Shown: piece after piece, positions 52,353-63,027 of the stretch | How the letters are laid out: each line of letters opens with the position of its first letter | How positions within the stretch are numbered: position 1 is the first letter of the stretch | Source: Corynebacterium lactis RW2-5 | GTDB taxonomy: Bacteria > Actinomycetota > Actinomycetes > Mycobacteriales > Mycobacteriaceae | DNA: 64,000 nucleotides | Reading direction: 5' to 3' | Assembly (NCBI RefSeq): GCF_001274895.1 | Contig: NZ_CP006841.1 | Location: 868,001-932,000 of the forward strand | Notes under the pieces: model-generated | What the model was told of the DNA's origin: nothing | Databases searched by the model: none | Seen by the model: the letters and a program-made list of their open reading frames with translations, nothing else | Position numbers and translations under genes: made by a program

Positions 52353-52379
52353 TGTGGATAACTTCGCGCTTGTGGACAA
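52353..52379. promoter_or_regulatory. Two DnaA boxes between the lipoprotein gene and thiC
   Basis: TGTGGATAA (52353-52361, complement TTATCCACA) is a perfect classical DnaA box. TGTGGACAA (52371-52379, complement TTGTCCACA) matches the high-GC actinobacterial form. They lie in the same orientation, 18 bases apart. A weaker GTTGGATAA lies near 52325. No dnaA or dnaN gene is near, so this is not recognisably oriC. Confidence 0.65.
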
Positions 52380-52481
52380 CCTCGCCCAGAGAGGCCGGAA
52401 GGAGGGGACGAAAACGACGCAAAGGGCACACTTTGGCCGGCGCAGTCCGGAGGTTTCGCTAGACTGTGCAGTGCATTACAA

Positions 52482-54303
<1,822 letters not shown>

Positions 54304-54468
54304 TCGCCTGAACATCCCAATCGCGCCGCTATGAAACCAATCACATAGCGGCGTGACCAGCGAAAGTGCTCGCAGACCGGATCGCAAGCAGCGGCGAGCA
54401 TTATTCGCTTCCGGCAATACCACTATTCTTGATTGAGTTGCGTTCGTTGTCACCAGTTAGAGGAATAG

Positions 54469-55860
54469 TTGAGCAGGCACAGATTGGCTGATTCGCGTCG
54501 CGCAGTACGTCATCGCGAGAGCACTCCGCGAGTGATGAACGGGGCCTTAATCCTGTTGGCGCTTGTCACAGGTGGCCTACTTTCCTGGATTTGGCATGGT
54601 CGCGTGCAGCCGGATGACTGGGCCTCGCTGTGGATTGGAGGGATGCTCGTCGAAGGCGGGCAGGGCGCACACCTCTACGATCATCATCCGGAAGATTTCT
54701 CCGCGATGTCCGGGCAGCCCTGGCTGGATGCCGCCGCCCAGGTGCCATCACCGTTCCCGCATCCTTTCGTGCAAAATCCGCTCGTCGCATACGCGATTGC
54801 CCTACTCACAAAGGTGATGTCTTTCGAAGCGTCCGTGACGTGGCTGCTGTTCCTATCGGGCTTTTGCCTCGTCGTGCTGGTGGCGAGTGCATACAATTTG
54901 TGGTTCCGATCCACGATGCCCTGGGGAATTGCAGCGGTAGCAGTTGCCGCGGTTTCGACCCTGCCGACGACCATTAATTCGCTGTGGCTAGGACAAACCA
55001 CGCCGCTGATCGTTGCGGGCGTTGCCTATGGAATTGCCGCGTCCAGGTCACGTCCGTGGCTAGCGGGAATCCTGCTGGGCATTGTGGCGATGGTCAAGCT
55101 GACCCCGATCGCCCTCATCGTCGTGATGGCCTTTTTCGCTTCCCGACGTCTCACCGCCTATTGGGGTGCCGGCACTGCTGTGCTGCTTGGGGCCTCAACG
55201 TGGCTTTTCGTAGATAGCCATATCGTTTCCACGTGGCTGGAGCGCATTAGTGAAATTGGTAGTGCGGTTCTGGTCGGCCCCGTAAATCAGTCTCTGGCCT
55301 CAATCATTGCGTCGGAAAGCGTTGGTGCGACCTACTTGGTGACGGTGGCGGAAAACTACCCTGCGAGTGCGAAGCTGCTGCCCGCAATCCTAGCTTTGGT
55401 CATGACACTGATTGCCGTTGCAGTGGCGTGGTGGAATAGGAAATTCCGCTTCGAAATCCTCATTGTGAGTGCCTGGGGAATCGCAATTGCGTTTTCCTCG
55501 ATTGTGTGGACTCACTACATGCTTTCTCTGGTGCTCTTCGCGACCGGATTCATCGCGATGTCGGGCTCGCGGCTCACTCGTCAGTGGCCATACCTCGGCG
55601 TGGCTGGGCTAGTGGTGCTGCTGAGTTTCCCGGTGACTAATCCCATCGCTGCTACGCCTATGACTGCGGGTTTCGCCTACTCCGGAATCACGGCCATGAT
55701 TGGGGCCGGTGTGTTCCTCGTCGCTGTCGGAGCGCTGCATGCTGCGGCAACGAATCACGTAAACCGCGCGGAACCGATGGTGCTTTTCGACGCCGTTTCG
55801 CGCGTCGTTAAGCGAGGGAGGATGCGTGCTCCCGATGGGGAACAGGTAACTAAGGCCTAG
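54469..55860 (+). CDS. GT87-like (DUF2029) membrane glycosyltransferase
   Basis: A 463-residue protein with about ten helices. After the first helix comes the family-typical acidic entry loop (VQPDDWASLWIGGMLVEGGQGAHLYDHHPEDF). Such GT-C proteins use polyprenyl-phosphate sugars on the outer membrane face and, in Corynebacteriales, build lipoglycans and arabinogalactan (mannosyl- or arabinosyltransferases). The precise linkage is unknown. Start TTG with AGAGGA four bases upstream. The stop overlaps the convergent His-rich ORF. Confidence 0.78.
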   Translation: MSRHRLADSRRAVRHRESTPRVMNGALILLALVTGGLLSWIWHGRVQPDDWASLWIGGMLVEGGQGAHLYDHHPEDFSAMSGQPWLDAAAQVPSPFPHPFVQNPLVAYAIALLTKVMSFEASVTWLLFLSGFCLVVLVASAYNLWFRSTMPWGIAAVAVAAVSTLPTTINSLWLGQTTPLIVAGVAYGIAASRSRPWLAGILLGIVAMVKLTPIALIVVMAFFASRRLTAYWGAGTAVLLGASTWLFVDSHIVSTWLERISEIGSAVLVGPVNQSLASIIASESVGATYLVTVAENYPASAKLLPAILALVMTLIAVAVAWWNRKFRFEILIVSAWGIAIAFSSIVWTHYMLSLVLFATGFIAMSGSRLTRQWPYLGVAGLVVLLSFPVTNPIAATPMTAGFAYSGITAMIGAGVFLVAVGALHAAATNHVNRAEPMVLFDAVSRVVKRGRMRAPDGEQVTKA

Positions 55861-56138
55861 CGGCTGAGCATTGTGACGATGTCGCGGGCGGACATGTCGG
55901 AGTGGACCTCGTGTGCGTCGCGGTCGACGTGGTGACCGAAGTGGACTGCGTTGGCGTGAGCGTCGTCGTGGTGGACGATGGCTTCGCGGAGCGACATGGC
56001 AAAGTGGGGGCGCTTGCGGTCGAAGGAACGCGGGAAGTGGTGTGCGAGGCTCAAGTCGTGTCCTTTTCTCTGCGGATGTTTGTTTAGGCCGTGTGGGCCA
56101 TGCATGTCCGGAAGTGGTTTTCCCTTCCGTTTTGTCAC
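55857..56138 (-). CDS. Small His-rich hypothetical protein
   Basis: A 93-residue open frame I do not recognise. It is markedly rich in histidine (about one residue in six), mostly as HH or H-x-H in the stretch IVHHDDAHANAVHFGHHVDRDAHEVHSD, which suggests metal binding, and its start is basic (MTKRKGKPLPD). No helix or signal peptide. The start is uncertain (GTG at 56138, or ATG 11 codons later). It overlaps the end of the convergent GT87-like gene by 4 bases. Whether it is translated is open. Confidence 0.5.
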   Translation of the reverse strand: MTKRKGKPLPDMHGPHGLNKHPQRKGHDLSLAHHFPRSFDRKRPHFAMSLREAIVHHDDAHANAVHFGHHVDRDAHEVHSDMSARDIVTMLSR

Positions 56139-56405
56139 TTTATGCCCGAATATCTGTGAAAAACAGTCAAGGTGGTGAATTTTCGGCCGAAAGTGACTGA
56201 TTAGATGCCCGTTCCCAACATGAAAGGTGAATCACATTCCTTTGGCAAGTGATGGAAAAATCGCAGATATTGGCAGTTGATTACCGTGGCTTCCTGCCGG
56301 AGAGCCGGAGCTTTATACAATGAAGAAAACGCCCCTTGGGTGGCACAATGCCGCAGCTCAAGGACGCTGAATCAAGGCCCCGAAGAAGTAAGGCTAGAGG
56401 AGCAC
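56139..56405. other. Intergenic region upstream of the M18 peptidase
   Basis: No gene is supported. It contains the 12-bp palindrome TTTCGGCCGAAA (56181-56192) and an outer inverted repeat GTCACTTT (56134-56141) / AAAGTGAC (56190-56197). These may be regulatory for the His-rich ORF or the peptidase. Confidence 0.45.
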
Positions 56406-57764
56406 ATGACTGACACGCAGCAGAAAGCCCAACGCGGAGACTTTCGTTCGGTTCCGGCTACGGCGAAGGCGCACGCGCAGGATTTGATTGAGTTTGTCCA
56501 GGCATCGCCGAGCTCCTTCCACGCTGCCACGCAGGTCGTAGAGCGGCTGGCGAAGGCCGGAGCAATGGTCGTCGACGAAGCGGGGCAGTGGCCGAGTGCA
56601 CCGGGCGCGTACGTCATGCGCCGCGACGGCGCGGCTGTGGCCTGGATTGTCCCGGAAAAGCGAGATTCCCTCGAAGGCTTCCGTATCGTCGGCTCGCACA
56701 CTGACTCGCCCGGGTTTCGAGTGAAGCCTTATCCTGCAGCAGCTTCCGTCGGCTACGCGCAGGTTGCGGTCGAGGTCTACGGCGGCGCGCTGCTGGGCAG
56801 CTGGACCGACCGCGAAATCGAGTTCGCAGGCCGAGTGATCGACCGAGAGGGCAAGGAGCACCTGGCCCGCACCGGTCCGGTCGCCCGAATCCCGCAGCTG
56901 GCAATCCACATGAACCGCGGTGTCAACGAAGAGGGCCTGAAGCTCCACCGCCAAAACGAGACCACGCCGGTTATCGGGCTGGAGACTTTCGGCGCGGACA
57001 TCTTCGACACCATCGCCGCAGCTGCGGACCTCGACCGGGATGACATCGTCGCCTGGGACCTCATCTCCTGCGATACACAGCCTCCGCGGATCTTCGGCAC
57101 TCACGGCGAGCTGCTCGCCTGCGCCCGCCTGGACAACCTGCTCAGCGTGCACTCTTCGCTCGTCGCCTTCGAGGCCCTGCTCGCCGATGGCCTCACCTCG
57201 CCGGACACCACGCTGCACACCGTGCCTGTGATGGTCGCCTTCGACCACGAGGAGGTCGGCTCCGCCACCACAACCGGTGCCGCAGGCCCGCTGCTTTCCG
57301 ACGTCCTCACCCGCATTGCGGTCAGTCTCGGCTGCGATCTCGAGCGCACTCAGCAGCTCTACCGAGGCTCGGTGTGCCTGTCCGCCGATGGCGCCCACGG
57401 CGTTCACCCCAACTACGTTGGCGAGCATGAGCCGGGGCACCGTCCCCAGCTGAACGAGGGGCCGGTCATCAAGATCAACGCCAATCAGCGATACGCCACA
57501 ACAGCCGCCGGGCAGGCCGAGGTGATCCGGATTGCGAGGGCGGCGTCGGCACGCATTGGGCAGGACATTCCGGTGCAGAGCTTCGTGTCGGCCAACCACA
57601 AGCCCTGCGGGTCGACCATCGGCCCGATCACGGCGACGAGACTGGGCATCGACACGGTGGATATCGGCGCGGCGATGCTGTCTATGCACTCGGCCCGCGA
57701 GATGTGCGGCACTGTCGACCCCTGGTGGCTGGCGGAGCTCAGCCGCGAGTTCTGGGTCTCGTAG
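56406..57764 (+). CDS. M18-family aminopeptidase (aspartyl aminopeptidase-like)
   Basis: A 452-residue zinc peptidase. Metal and catalytic residues sit in VGSHTDSPGFRVKP, MVAFDHEEVGSATTTGA and SMHSAREMCGTVDPWWL, and the fold signatures LDNLLSVHSSLVAFEAL and ADGAHGVHPNYVGEHEPGH are those of the M18/PepC-DAP family, which removes N-terminal acidic residues from peptides in the cytoplasm. The ATG at 56406 has AGAGGAG immediately upstream; the longer in-frame start is unlikely. An M20 peptidase follows about 100 bases downstream on the same strand. Confidence 0.93.
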   Translation: MTDTQQKAQRGDFRSVPATAKAHAQDLIEFVQASPSSFHAATQVVERLAKAGAMVVDEAGQWPSAPGAYVMRRDGAAVAWIVPEKRDSLEGFRIVGSHTDSPGFRVKPYPAAASVGYAQVAVEVYGGALLGSWTDREIEFAGRVIDREGKEHLARTGPVARIPQLAIHMNRGVNEEGLKLHRQNETTPVIGLETFGADIFDTIAAAADLDRDDIVAWDLISCDTQPPRIFGTHGELLACARLDNLLSVHSSLVAFEALLADGLTSPDTTLHTVPVMVAFDHEEVGSATTTGAAGPLLSDVLTRIAVSLGCDLERTQQLYRGSVCLSADGAHGVHPNYVGEHEPGHRPQLNEGPVIKINANQRYATTAAGQAEVIRIARAASARIGQDIPVQSFVSANHKPCGSTIGPITATRLGIDTVDIGAAMLSMHSAREMCGTVDPWWLAELSREFWVS

Positions 57765-57870
57765 GCAAGCCCCGCCGAGGGGACACCTCGAGTGCGGCAG
57801 TTGCGGCGAGGGTCAGAGTTTTGCCCGGGACTTTGACATAGTGCAGCGGGTTTTCTGTAAAGCTAGGTAT

Positions 57871-59262
57871 ATGACTGATGCTAATGACACTTTGCCGTCA
57901 CACCGCCTGGAAGTCCCCATTGACGAAGCGGTGGGGTGGCGTCGAACGCTGCATCAAAACCCGGAGTTGAGCTTCCGCGAGTATCAGACTTCGGACATGA
58001 TTGAGGACTTGCTGGGACAGTGGGACATCCCCACCTATCGGCTCACTCCGACATCGGTTATTGGTGTCATCGAGGGCACCGCCGACGATCCGAAGACCGG
58101 CCGCGTCATCGGATATCGCGCAGACATCGATGCTCTGCCGATTCAGGAGGAAACCGGACTGGAATACGCCTCCCGTAACCCAGGCGTAATGCACGCCTGT
58201 GGCCACGACATGCACACGGCTATGCTGCTGGGCACCGCGAAGGTGCTGTCGGGAATGCGTGACAAGCTCCATGGCAAGGTTCTCTGCATCTTCCAGCACG
58301 CCGAGGAAATGCTGCCAGGCGGCGCTCGCGAGCTGGTGGAGAAGGGCGCAGCGGATGATCTCGACGAGGTCTACGCATTCCACGTCGCCCCGCATCCTGT
58401 GGGGCACGTCGGAATCTGCCGGGGGCGCGTGTCCACCATGTCGGGGATTGTGTCCATTTCCATTCGTGGCCGCGGCGGGCACTCCTCGAATCCGCAGCTG
58501 TCCATCGATCCGGTACTCATCGCCAGCGAGGCGACAATCATGCTGAACACGATTGTCTCCCGCGATCTGGACCCGAAGCACATGAATATTGTCAATGTCG
58601 GCTCGCTGCACGCGGGTGAGGCTGGCAACGTCATCCCGGATACTGCGAACCTGGAGGTCTCCATCCGTTCGGTTGATGAGACCGACTGGGAAGCCGTCTG
58701 CCAGCGCATTGAGGCGATTGTCAACGGTGTCTGCCAAGCGCACGGTGCGCAGGCCACATTCGACTGGCAGATTCCGTACCCGATGGTCGTCAACGCCGAT
58801 CTTGCCGTCAACCGTGCTTGGCACGCCGCGACCAAAGCAGTCGGAGATGCAAAAGTTTTCGCGGCCGACCCGTGGGCGCCCTCGGATGACTTCTCCTACT
58901 TCTCGCGTGAGGTCCCGGGCTGCTACATGTTCCTCGGAACCGGCGGCCCCGAAGTTGGAAACCCGTACTTCCTGCATAATTCCAGGTTCAAGGTCGTCGA
59001 GCGAGCGATGATTTCGGGGATGCGCACAGAAATCCAGATTGCACTCGATGCGCTGGATCCCTCGGCACCGACCCCGCCGGAGATGCCCGAGACGAAGAAG
59101 ACCATGCCGTCGGCGGGCTCGGTCGCGCAGCGCCCGCGCAACCCCGGCCTGGGCACCCCGCAGTCTCGCGCGGGTGAGGTTCGAACCACTGCGCAAGATC
59201 AGTCCACGTCAGCCCCGGTATCCGGTGAGCCGACCCCGCCCGCATCAGGAGAGGATGCATAG
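57871..59262 (+). CDS. M20-family metallopeptidase / amidohydrolase
   Basis: A 463-residue hydrolase of the M20D type. It begins with WRRTLHQNPELSFREYQTS. Zinc-site motifs are NPGVMHACGHDMHTAMLLG and IFQHAEEMLPGGARELVEKGA, and the dimerisation lid begins at ISIRGRGGHSSNPQLSIDP. Such enzymes hydrolyse N-acyl or indole-acetyl amino acids, or act as carboxypeptidases. A Pro/Ser/Thr-rich tail of about 70 residues follows the domain, longer than usual. ATG at 57871; the ORF extending further upstream is a shadow of the M18 gene. The GH13 gene starts directly after. Confidence 0.92.
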   Translation: MTDANDTLPSHRLEVPIDEAVGWRRTLHQNPELSFREYQTSDMIEDLLGQWDIPTYRLTPTSVIGVIEGTADDPKTGRVIGYRADIDALPIQEETGLEYASRNPGVMHACGHDMHTAMLLGTAKVLSGMRDKLHGKVLCIFQHAEEMLPGGARELVEKGAADDLDEVYAFHVAPHPVGHVGICRGRVSTMSGIVSISIRGRGGHSSNPQLSIDPVLIASEATIMLNTIVSRDLDPKHMNIVNVGSLHAGEAGNVIPDTANLEVSIRSVDETDWEAVCQRIEAIVNGVCQAHGAQATFDWQIPYPMVVNADLAVNRAWHAATKAVGDAKVFAADPWAPSDDFSYFSREVPGCYMFLGTGGPEVGNPYFLHNSRFKVVERAMISGMRTEIQIALDALDPSAPTPPEMPETKKTMPSAGSVAQRPRNPGLGTPQSRAGEVRTTAQDQSTSAPVSGEPTPPASGEDA

Positions 59263-59266
59263 GACA

Positions 59267-60601
59267 ATGTCAGTCCAATCTCACACCCCATCATCGTCCA
59301 CTCCCGATTGGGCCAAGTGGGCCATCGGTTGGCACGTCTATCCGCTGGGGTTCGTCGGAGCGCCCGTCCGTGACAAGAGCTCCGAAGGGGCCGGGGAGGG
59401 CGTGTCGGCCGGGCGCATCCGCAAGCTGATCAACTGGCTCGACTACGTTCAGCAGGCCGGATTCAACGCGCTTCAGCTTGCGCCGGTCTTCCAGTCGACC
59501 ACGCACGGTTACGACACCGAGGATTACTACAGCATCGACTCCAGGCTCGGTTCGGAGGAAGACATCGCCGCCGTTATCGCCGCGGCGCACGAGCGCGGAA
59601 TCAAAGTGCTTTTCGACGGTGTTTTCAACCACATTGGCCAGGAAGCACCGGCTTTGAACGCGGCGCTGTCGGACCCGGAATCCTCCGAGGCGGAGCTGTT
59701 TGCCCTGCGGCACACGGAAAATGGCCCCGAAGTAGATGTCTTCGAGGGGCACTCCGGATTGGTTGAGTTCAACCACGACAGCCCCGCGACCGCCGAATTC
59801 GTCATCGACGTGATGGACTACTGGCTCAGCCGCGGCGTGGATGGGTGGCGCCTCGACGCCGCGTATGCGGTGGACCCGAAGTTCTGGGCGAAGGTTTTGC
59901 CGGAGATCCGGAGCAGGCACCCGCATGCCTACATCTACGGCGAGGTAATCCACGGTGATTACCCGAAGATCGTCGAGGAATCCTCCATGGACGCCGTCAC
60001 CGAGTACGAGCTGTGGAAGGCCATTTGGTCCTCGCTAAAGGAAGAAAACTTCTTCGAGCTGGAGTGGACTCTCAAACGCCACAACGGCTTTATGGATTCT
60101 TTCGTGCCTGTGACCTTCGTCGGAAACCACGATGTTACTCGTATTGCCACGCAGGTCGGCGCACCGAAGGCAGTGTTGGCAGCGACTGTACTGTTCACGG
60201 TCGGTGGAATGCCGCTGGTTTACTACGGCGACGAGCAAGGATACACGGGTACAAAGGAGGAACGTGAAGGTGGTGACGACCAGGTGCGCCCCGAGTTCCC
60301 GTCCTCCCCGGAGGAGTTCTCTTCACTGGGGGCGGAGGTATTCGAGGCCTACCAGCAGCTCATCGCGCTGCGTCGGCGTTTCCCGTGGCTTTACTCCGCT
60401 CGCGTTGAGGTAGAGGAAGTCCGAAACGGCTACCTCCGCTACCGCGCGCAGGCCACTGATCCCGAGCTGCTGGGAGACCAGGGGATCTCTGGGGCCGGGG
60501 CCGACATGCCCACGCTGACAGTGACCTTAAACGTGGAAAACGGTGCCACCGAAGCGCACGTAAGCGCCGGTGACACCGTAGAGTTTTCCTACCCCTACTG
60601 A
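59267..60601 (+). CDS. GH13 alpha-amylase-family glycosidase
   Basis: A 444-residue cytoplasmic enzyme. The four GH13 regions are present: LFDGVFNHIG (I), DGWRLDAAY with the nucleophile Asp (II), IYGEVIHGDY with the acid Glu (III) and FVGNHDVTRIA with the transition-state Asp (IV). The opening IGWHVYPLGFVGAP is typical of a small bacterial subgroup related to cyclomaltodextrinases. It likely hydrolyses or transfers short alpha-glucans. The ATG at 59267 is favoured by GGAGAGG 12 bases upstream; an ATG 12 bases earlier overlaps the M20 stop. Confidence 0.92.
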   Translation: MSVQSHTPSSSTPDWAKWAIGWHVYPLGFVGAPVRDKSSEGAGEGVSAGRIRKLINWLDYVQQAGFNALQLAPVFQSTTHGYDTEDYYSIDSRLGSEEDIAAVIAAAHERGIKVLFDGVFNHIGQEAPALNAALSDPESSEAELFALRHTENGPEVDVFEGHSGLVEFNHDSPATAEFVIDVMDYWLSRGVDGWRLDAAYAVDPKFWAKVLPEIRSRHPHAYIYGEVIHGDYPKIVEESSMDAVTEYELWKAIWSSLKEENFFELEWTLKRHNGFMDSFVPVTFVGNHDVTRIATQVGAPKAVLAATVLFTVGGMPLVYYGDEQGYTGTKEEREGGDDQVRPEFPSSPEEFSSLGAEVFEAYQQLIALRRRFPWLYSARVEVEEVRNGYLRYRAQATDPELLGDQGISGAGADMPTLTVTLNVENGATEAHVSAGDTVEFSYPY

Positions 60602-60607
60602 GATTGC

Positions 60608-60829
60608 CTACTGGGCGGGAGCCTGGTTCTGCATCTCCTGGCCCGGGGCCATCTCCTGCTCAGGGGTAGCGGACTCAGCGCCGCCCTTCTTCTGCTCGAA
60701 AGTAGCCGCAGGGTTCTTCTGATCGCCGACCTTCACGTCCGAGTCCTGCTCGTTCGGGGGCGAGCAGGCGACCAGTGCTGCAGCGGCGATGGCGGATGCG
60801 GCGATTGCGCCGGCGATGCGGTTACGCAT
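60608..60829 (-). CDS. Small secreted lipoprotein
   Basis: A 73-residue protein: signal peptide MRNRIAGAIAASAIAAAA with lipobox LVAC (Cys near 22), then an acidic, Gln/Glu/Pro-rich mature part without motifs. AGAGGAG lies 8 bases before the ATG at 60829, and a good promoter sits 33 bases upstream. Its stop is six bases from that of the convergent GH13 gene. The function is unknown; it is possibly a small envelope lipoprotein. Confidence 0.75.
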   Translation of the reverse strand: MRNRIAGAIAASAIAAAALVACSPPNEQDSDVKVGDQKNPAATFEQKKGGAESATPEQEMAPGQEMQNQAPAQ

Positions 60830-60861
60830 GAATGTGGCTCCTCTGTCGGTAATCAACAGCA

Positions 60862-60890
60862 TGTTTAGTCAGTGACAGCGTCTCTGACAA
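60862..60890 (-). promoter_or_regulatory. Promoter of the small lipoprotein gene
   Basis: On the minus strand TTGTCA (60890-60885) and TAAACA (60867-60862) are separated by exactly 17 bases, about 33 bases before the ATG. Both hexamers are close to housekeeping sigma consensus. Confidence 0.65.
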
Positions 60891-60931
60891 CTTAACTAGG
60901 CTGAACTATTACTCAATATCTTAAAGGATAC

Positions 60932-62938
60932 TTAGAGTTTTGCGGGAACCAACGGGCCAATCGCCCCCGCTCCCATGCAAAGGGTGGCCCCGGGGGTGGC
61001 CTTCTCGATGGTCACGCGAAGCGTATTGCCTCCGCCGTTCAAGTTCACATATCGGGGTCGGAGCTGGTCATTCATATGAACAACGGTCGATCCCGCCAGC
61101 GTCTGCTCCTCCGTCTCGAACGGGTTGGGCAGGGACAGACGGACGTCCATGTTTTCCGAGGCAGTCGCCGGGAACTCGAGTACCCAGTCGCCGAGCTTGA
61201 TGATGCCGTTCAGCGGAATCTCCACCTTTGCGGACCCGTTGTCGCCGACCACAATCTCGTGGCCACATTGCTCGACAGGGCCGTCCTGGACGCGGGTGAC
61301 TTCGGAGACCTTGGCATCAATGAGCGCACCATCAGCGCCGAACATGCGGGTCACACCGGTGACTCGGTCAAACTGTGGCCGGTCGTCCGTCTTATCGAAA
61401 ACGTGGGAGTACATGTTCGTCGGTGCAGCCACAGGGAGCAGAACCTCGAAAGGAACCGGCTGGTCGATGAGATTGTAGTCGAGAGCCTTGTTTTCGCCCG
61501 CGGCGTCCGCCTCGGCTTTGAGCGCCGCGAGAGAGCGCTGAGTGGTGTCCAACCACGCGGTGGTAGCATCGTCCTGCCAGGCCGCGCGGTAGGTAACCAC
61601 CGAAATCGACGAGGACACGGCGAGTACTGCGCCCAGGAGCCACAGCATCGACCTAGTCCGCTTGGGAAGTGGCGCGGGAGCCTCCGAGGGCGGGGGAGTG
61701 CCCGCGCAGGAGATGCCGATGCAGACACCAATCACAATTGCGACATCCGCGTAGTAGTGCAGAGTGTGGGCGAGCAGCCCGGAGGTGTTCTCCCCGGACC
61801 GGAAGATGGTAATCGCCATCAGGGTGGCGAAGATATAGGCGACCGCAATCGTCCACGGAGCCCAACCCCGGTAGTCACGGCCAATGAGAATCGCGGACAG
61901 GACCAACAGGGCAATTCCGCCGACGGTGATCAGGCCGGCGGAGGCGTCGGCAAACGGCTGGCCCGGAAGCCACCGCTCCCAGCGTCCCGGACCACCGGCC
62001 ATACCGGAGAAAATCTGGCCGAGACCGTTGAAGAAAAGTTCCGGCTTCAGATTGGATCGTGCGTGGCTGACCGTGTGCGGGACGCCGAAGTAGTACCACA
62101 GGGCCCAGCCCGCGGTGAGCAGCATTGTGGGCATCCAGATGTTCACACCCCGGCGCAGGACCTCCTTCACGTTGCGGCGCTCCATGTACGCCAGAGCGCT
62201 GACCAGAAGAAGCGAGACCGGAGCGATGGCAAGCGACTTCTCGAAGAATCCGAGCGCAACGAGGAGGATGAGGAACGCCCCGATGTAATTAATCGGCTTC
62301 GGCGGCACCTCGCGGCGGAGCGTCGTTCGCACGGCGATGGTGAGGAATACAACGAACGCCAGGTGGAACGGGAGGGCATTGATGCCCGCGGACCACCAGG
62401 TGCCACCGGGCAAACCCAGCGGCGACCACGCCACCATCGCAATGAGAAACGCGGAAGCCCACGTGCGGCCGGTGATGTGCTCGAATAGCTTCGCGAGCGC
62501 GACTGTCAGCGCAGAAGAAAGGAAGAGCAAGATGGCCGCGGGGAGCCACCAATTCCAGGGCGCGATAATCGCTGCCAGCCCCTGTGTTAAAAACGATAGC
62601 GGCGCGAGATGGCCGTCGTGGTCCTGGAGGAGGAACTCCTTCGACAAAAGCGGCTTGTCATACAGGTGGCCCACGACGATGAAGTCATCCCAGTAGAACG
62701 TTCGGCCAGTCAATACGAATGCGCGTTCCACCAGCTGCACCACCGCGATGACCGAGACTACTGGCCACCACAGCTTGTTGGGCATGCTCAGCACCGGCCC
62801 CCAGGGCAGGACTGGGAGGTAGTACAGGCGGGACTTGGCGCGGCTGGCGGCGCTCTTGGCCGCGTTCTTTAGCTTCGAGCCACTTCGTTCCTCTTCGGTT
62901 CGCTCCGCTGCGGACGGGGAGGGATCGGCGTTCGTCAT
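60932..62938 (-). CDS. GT-C-fold membrane protein, putative glycosyltransferase
   Basis: A 668-residue protein with a Lys/Arg-rich cytoplasmic N-terminus, about eleven helices (55-445) and a C-terminal extracytoplasmic domain (about 455-668) that is beta-rich by composition. The first external loop contains TGRTFYWDDFIVVGHLYD, similar to the acidic DD motif of GT39/GT-C enzymes. It could add a sugar to a cell-wall polymer; the substrate is unknown. TAGATT stands 7 bases before the ATG with no ribosome site, so it is probably leaderless. It diverges from ykoE. Confidence 0.75.
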   Translation of the reverse strand: MTNADPSPSAAERTEEERSGSKLKNAAKSAASRAKSRLYYLPVLPWGPVLSMPNKLWWPVVSVIAVVQLVERAFVLTGRTFYWDDFIVVGHLYDKPLLSKEFLLQDHDGHLAPLSFLTQGLAAIIAPWNWWLPAAILLFLSSALTVALAKLFEHITGRTWASAFLIAMVAWSPLGLPGGTWWSAGINALPFHLAFVVFLTIAVRTTLRREVPPKPINYIGAFLILLVALGFFEKSLAIAPVSLLLVSALAYMERRNVKEVLRRGVNIWMPTMLLTAGWALWYYFGVPHTVSHARSNLKPELFFNGLGQIFSGMAGGPGRWERWLPGQPFADASAGLITVGGIALLVLSAILIGRDYRGWAPWTIAVAYIFATLMAITIFRSGENTSGLLAHTLHYYADVAIVIGVCIGISCAGTPPPSEAPAPLPKRTRSMLWLLGAVLAVSSSISVVTYRAAWQDDATTAWLDTTQRSLAALKAEADAAGENKALDYNLIDQPVPFEVLLPVAAPTNMYSHVFDKTDDRPQFDRVTGVTRMFGADGALIDAKVSEVTRVQDGPVEQCGHEIVVGDNGSAKVEIPLNGIIKLGDWVLEFPATASENMDVRLSLPNPFETEEQTLAGSTVVHMNDQLRPRYVNLNGGGNTLRVTIEKATPGATLCMGAGAIGPLVPAKL

Positions 62939-63027
62939 GGCTACTAATCTATTAGGACGAAGCGAGGAAAGTGGAAGCTTGTTGTAAGCTTTCCTGGTTA
63001 ATTCCGCTCATCGAGGAGAAAAAGAAC

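Noticed and set aside
52353..52379. Chromosomal replication origin
   Set aside because: Two DnaA boxes only, no AT-rich unwinding region and no dnaA, dnaN, rpmH or parAB genes nearby.
61076..62488. Plus-strand open frame of 470 codons opposite the GT-C-like gene
   Set aside because: The product is highly charged with no fold-like pattern; the opposite strand encodes a coherent multi-helix membrane protein with a promoter at its start.
62939..63027. TPP riboswitch in front of ykoE
   Set aside because: The 89-base leader lacks the CTGAGA and ACCTGA cores and is too short.
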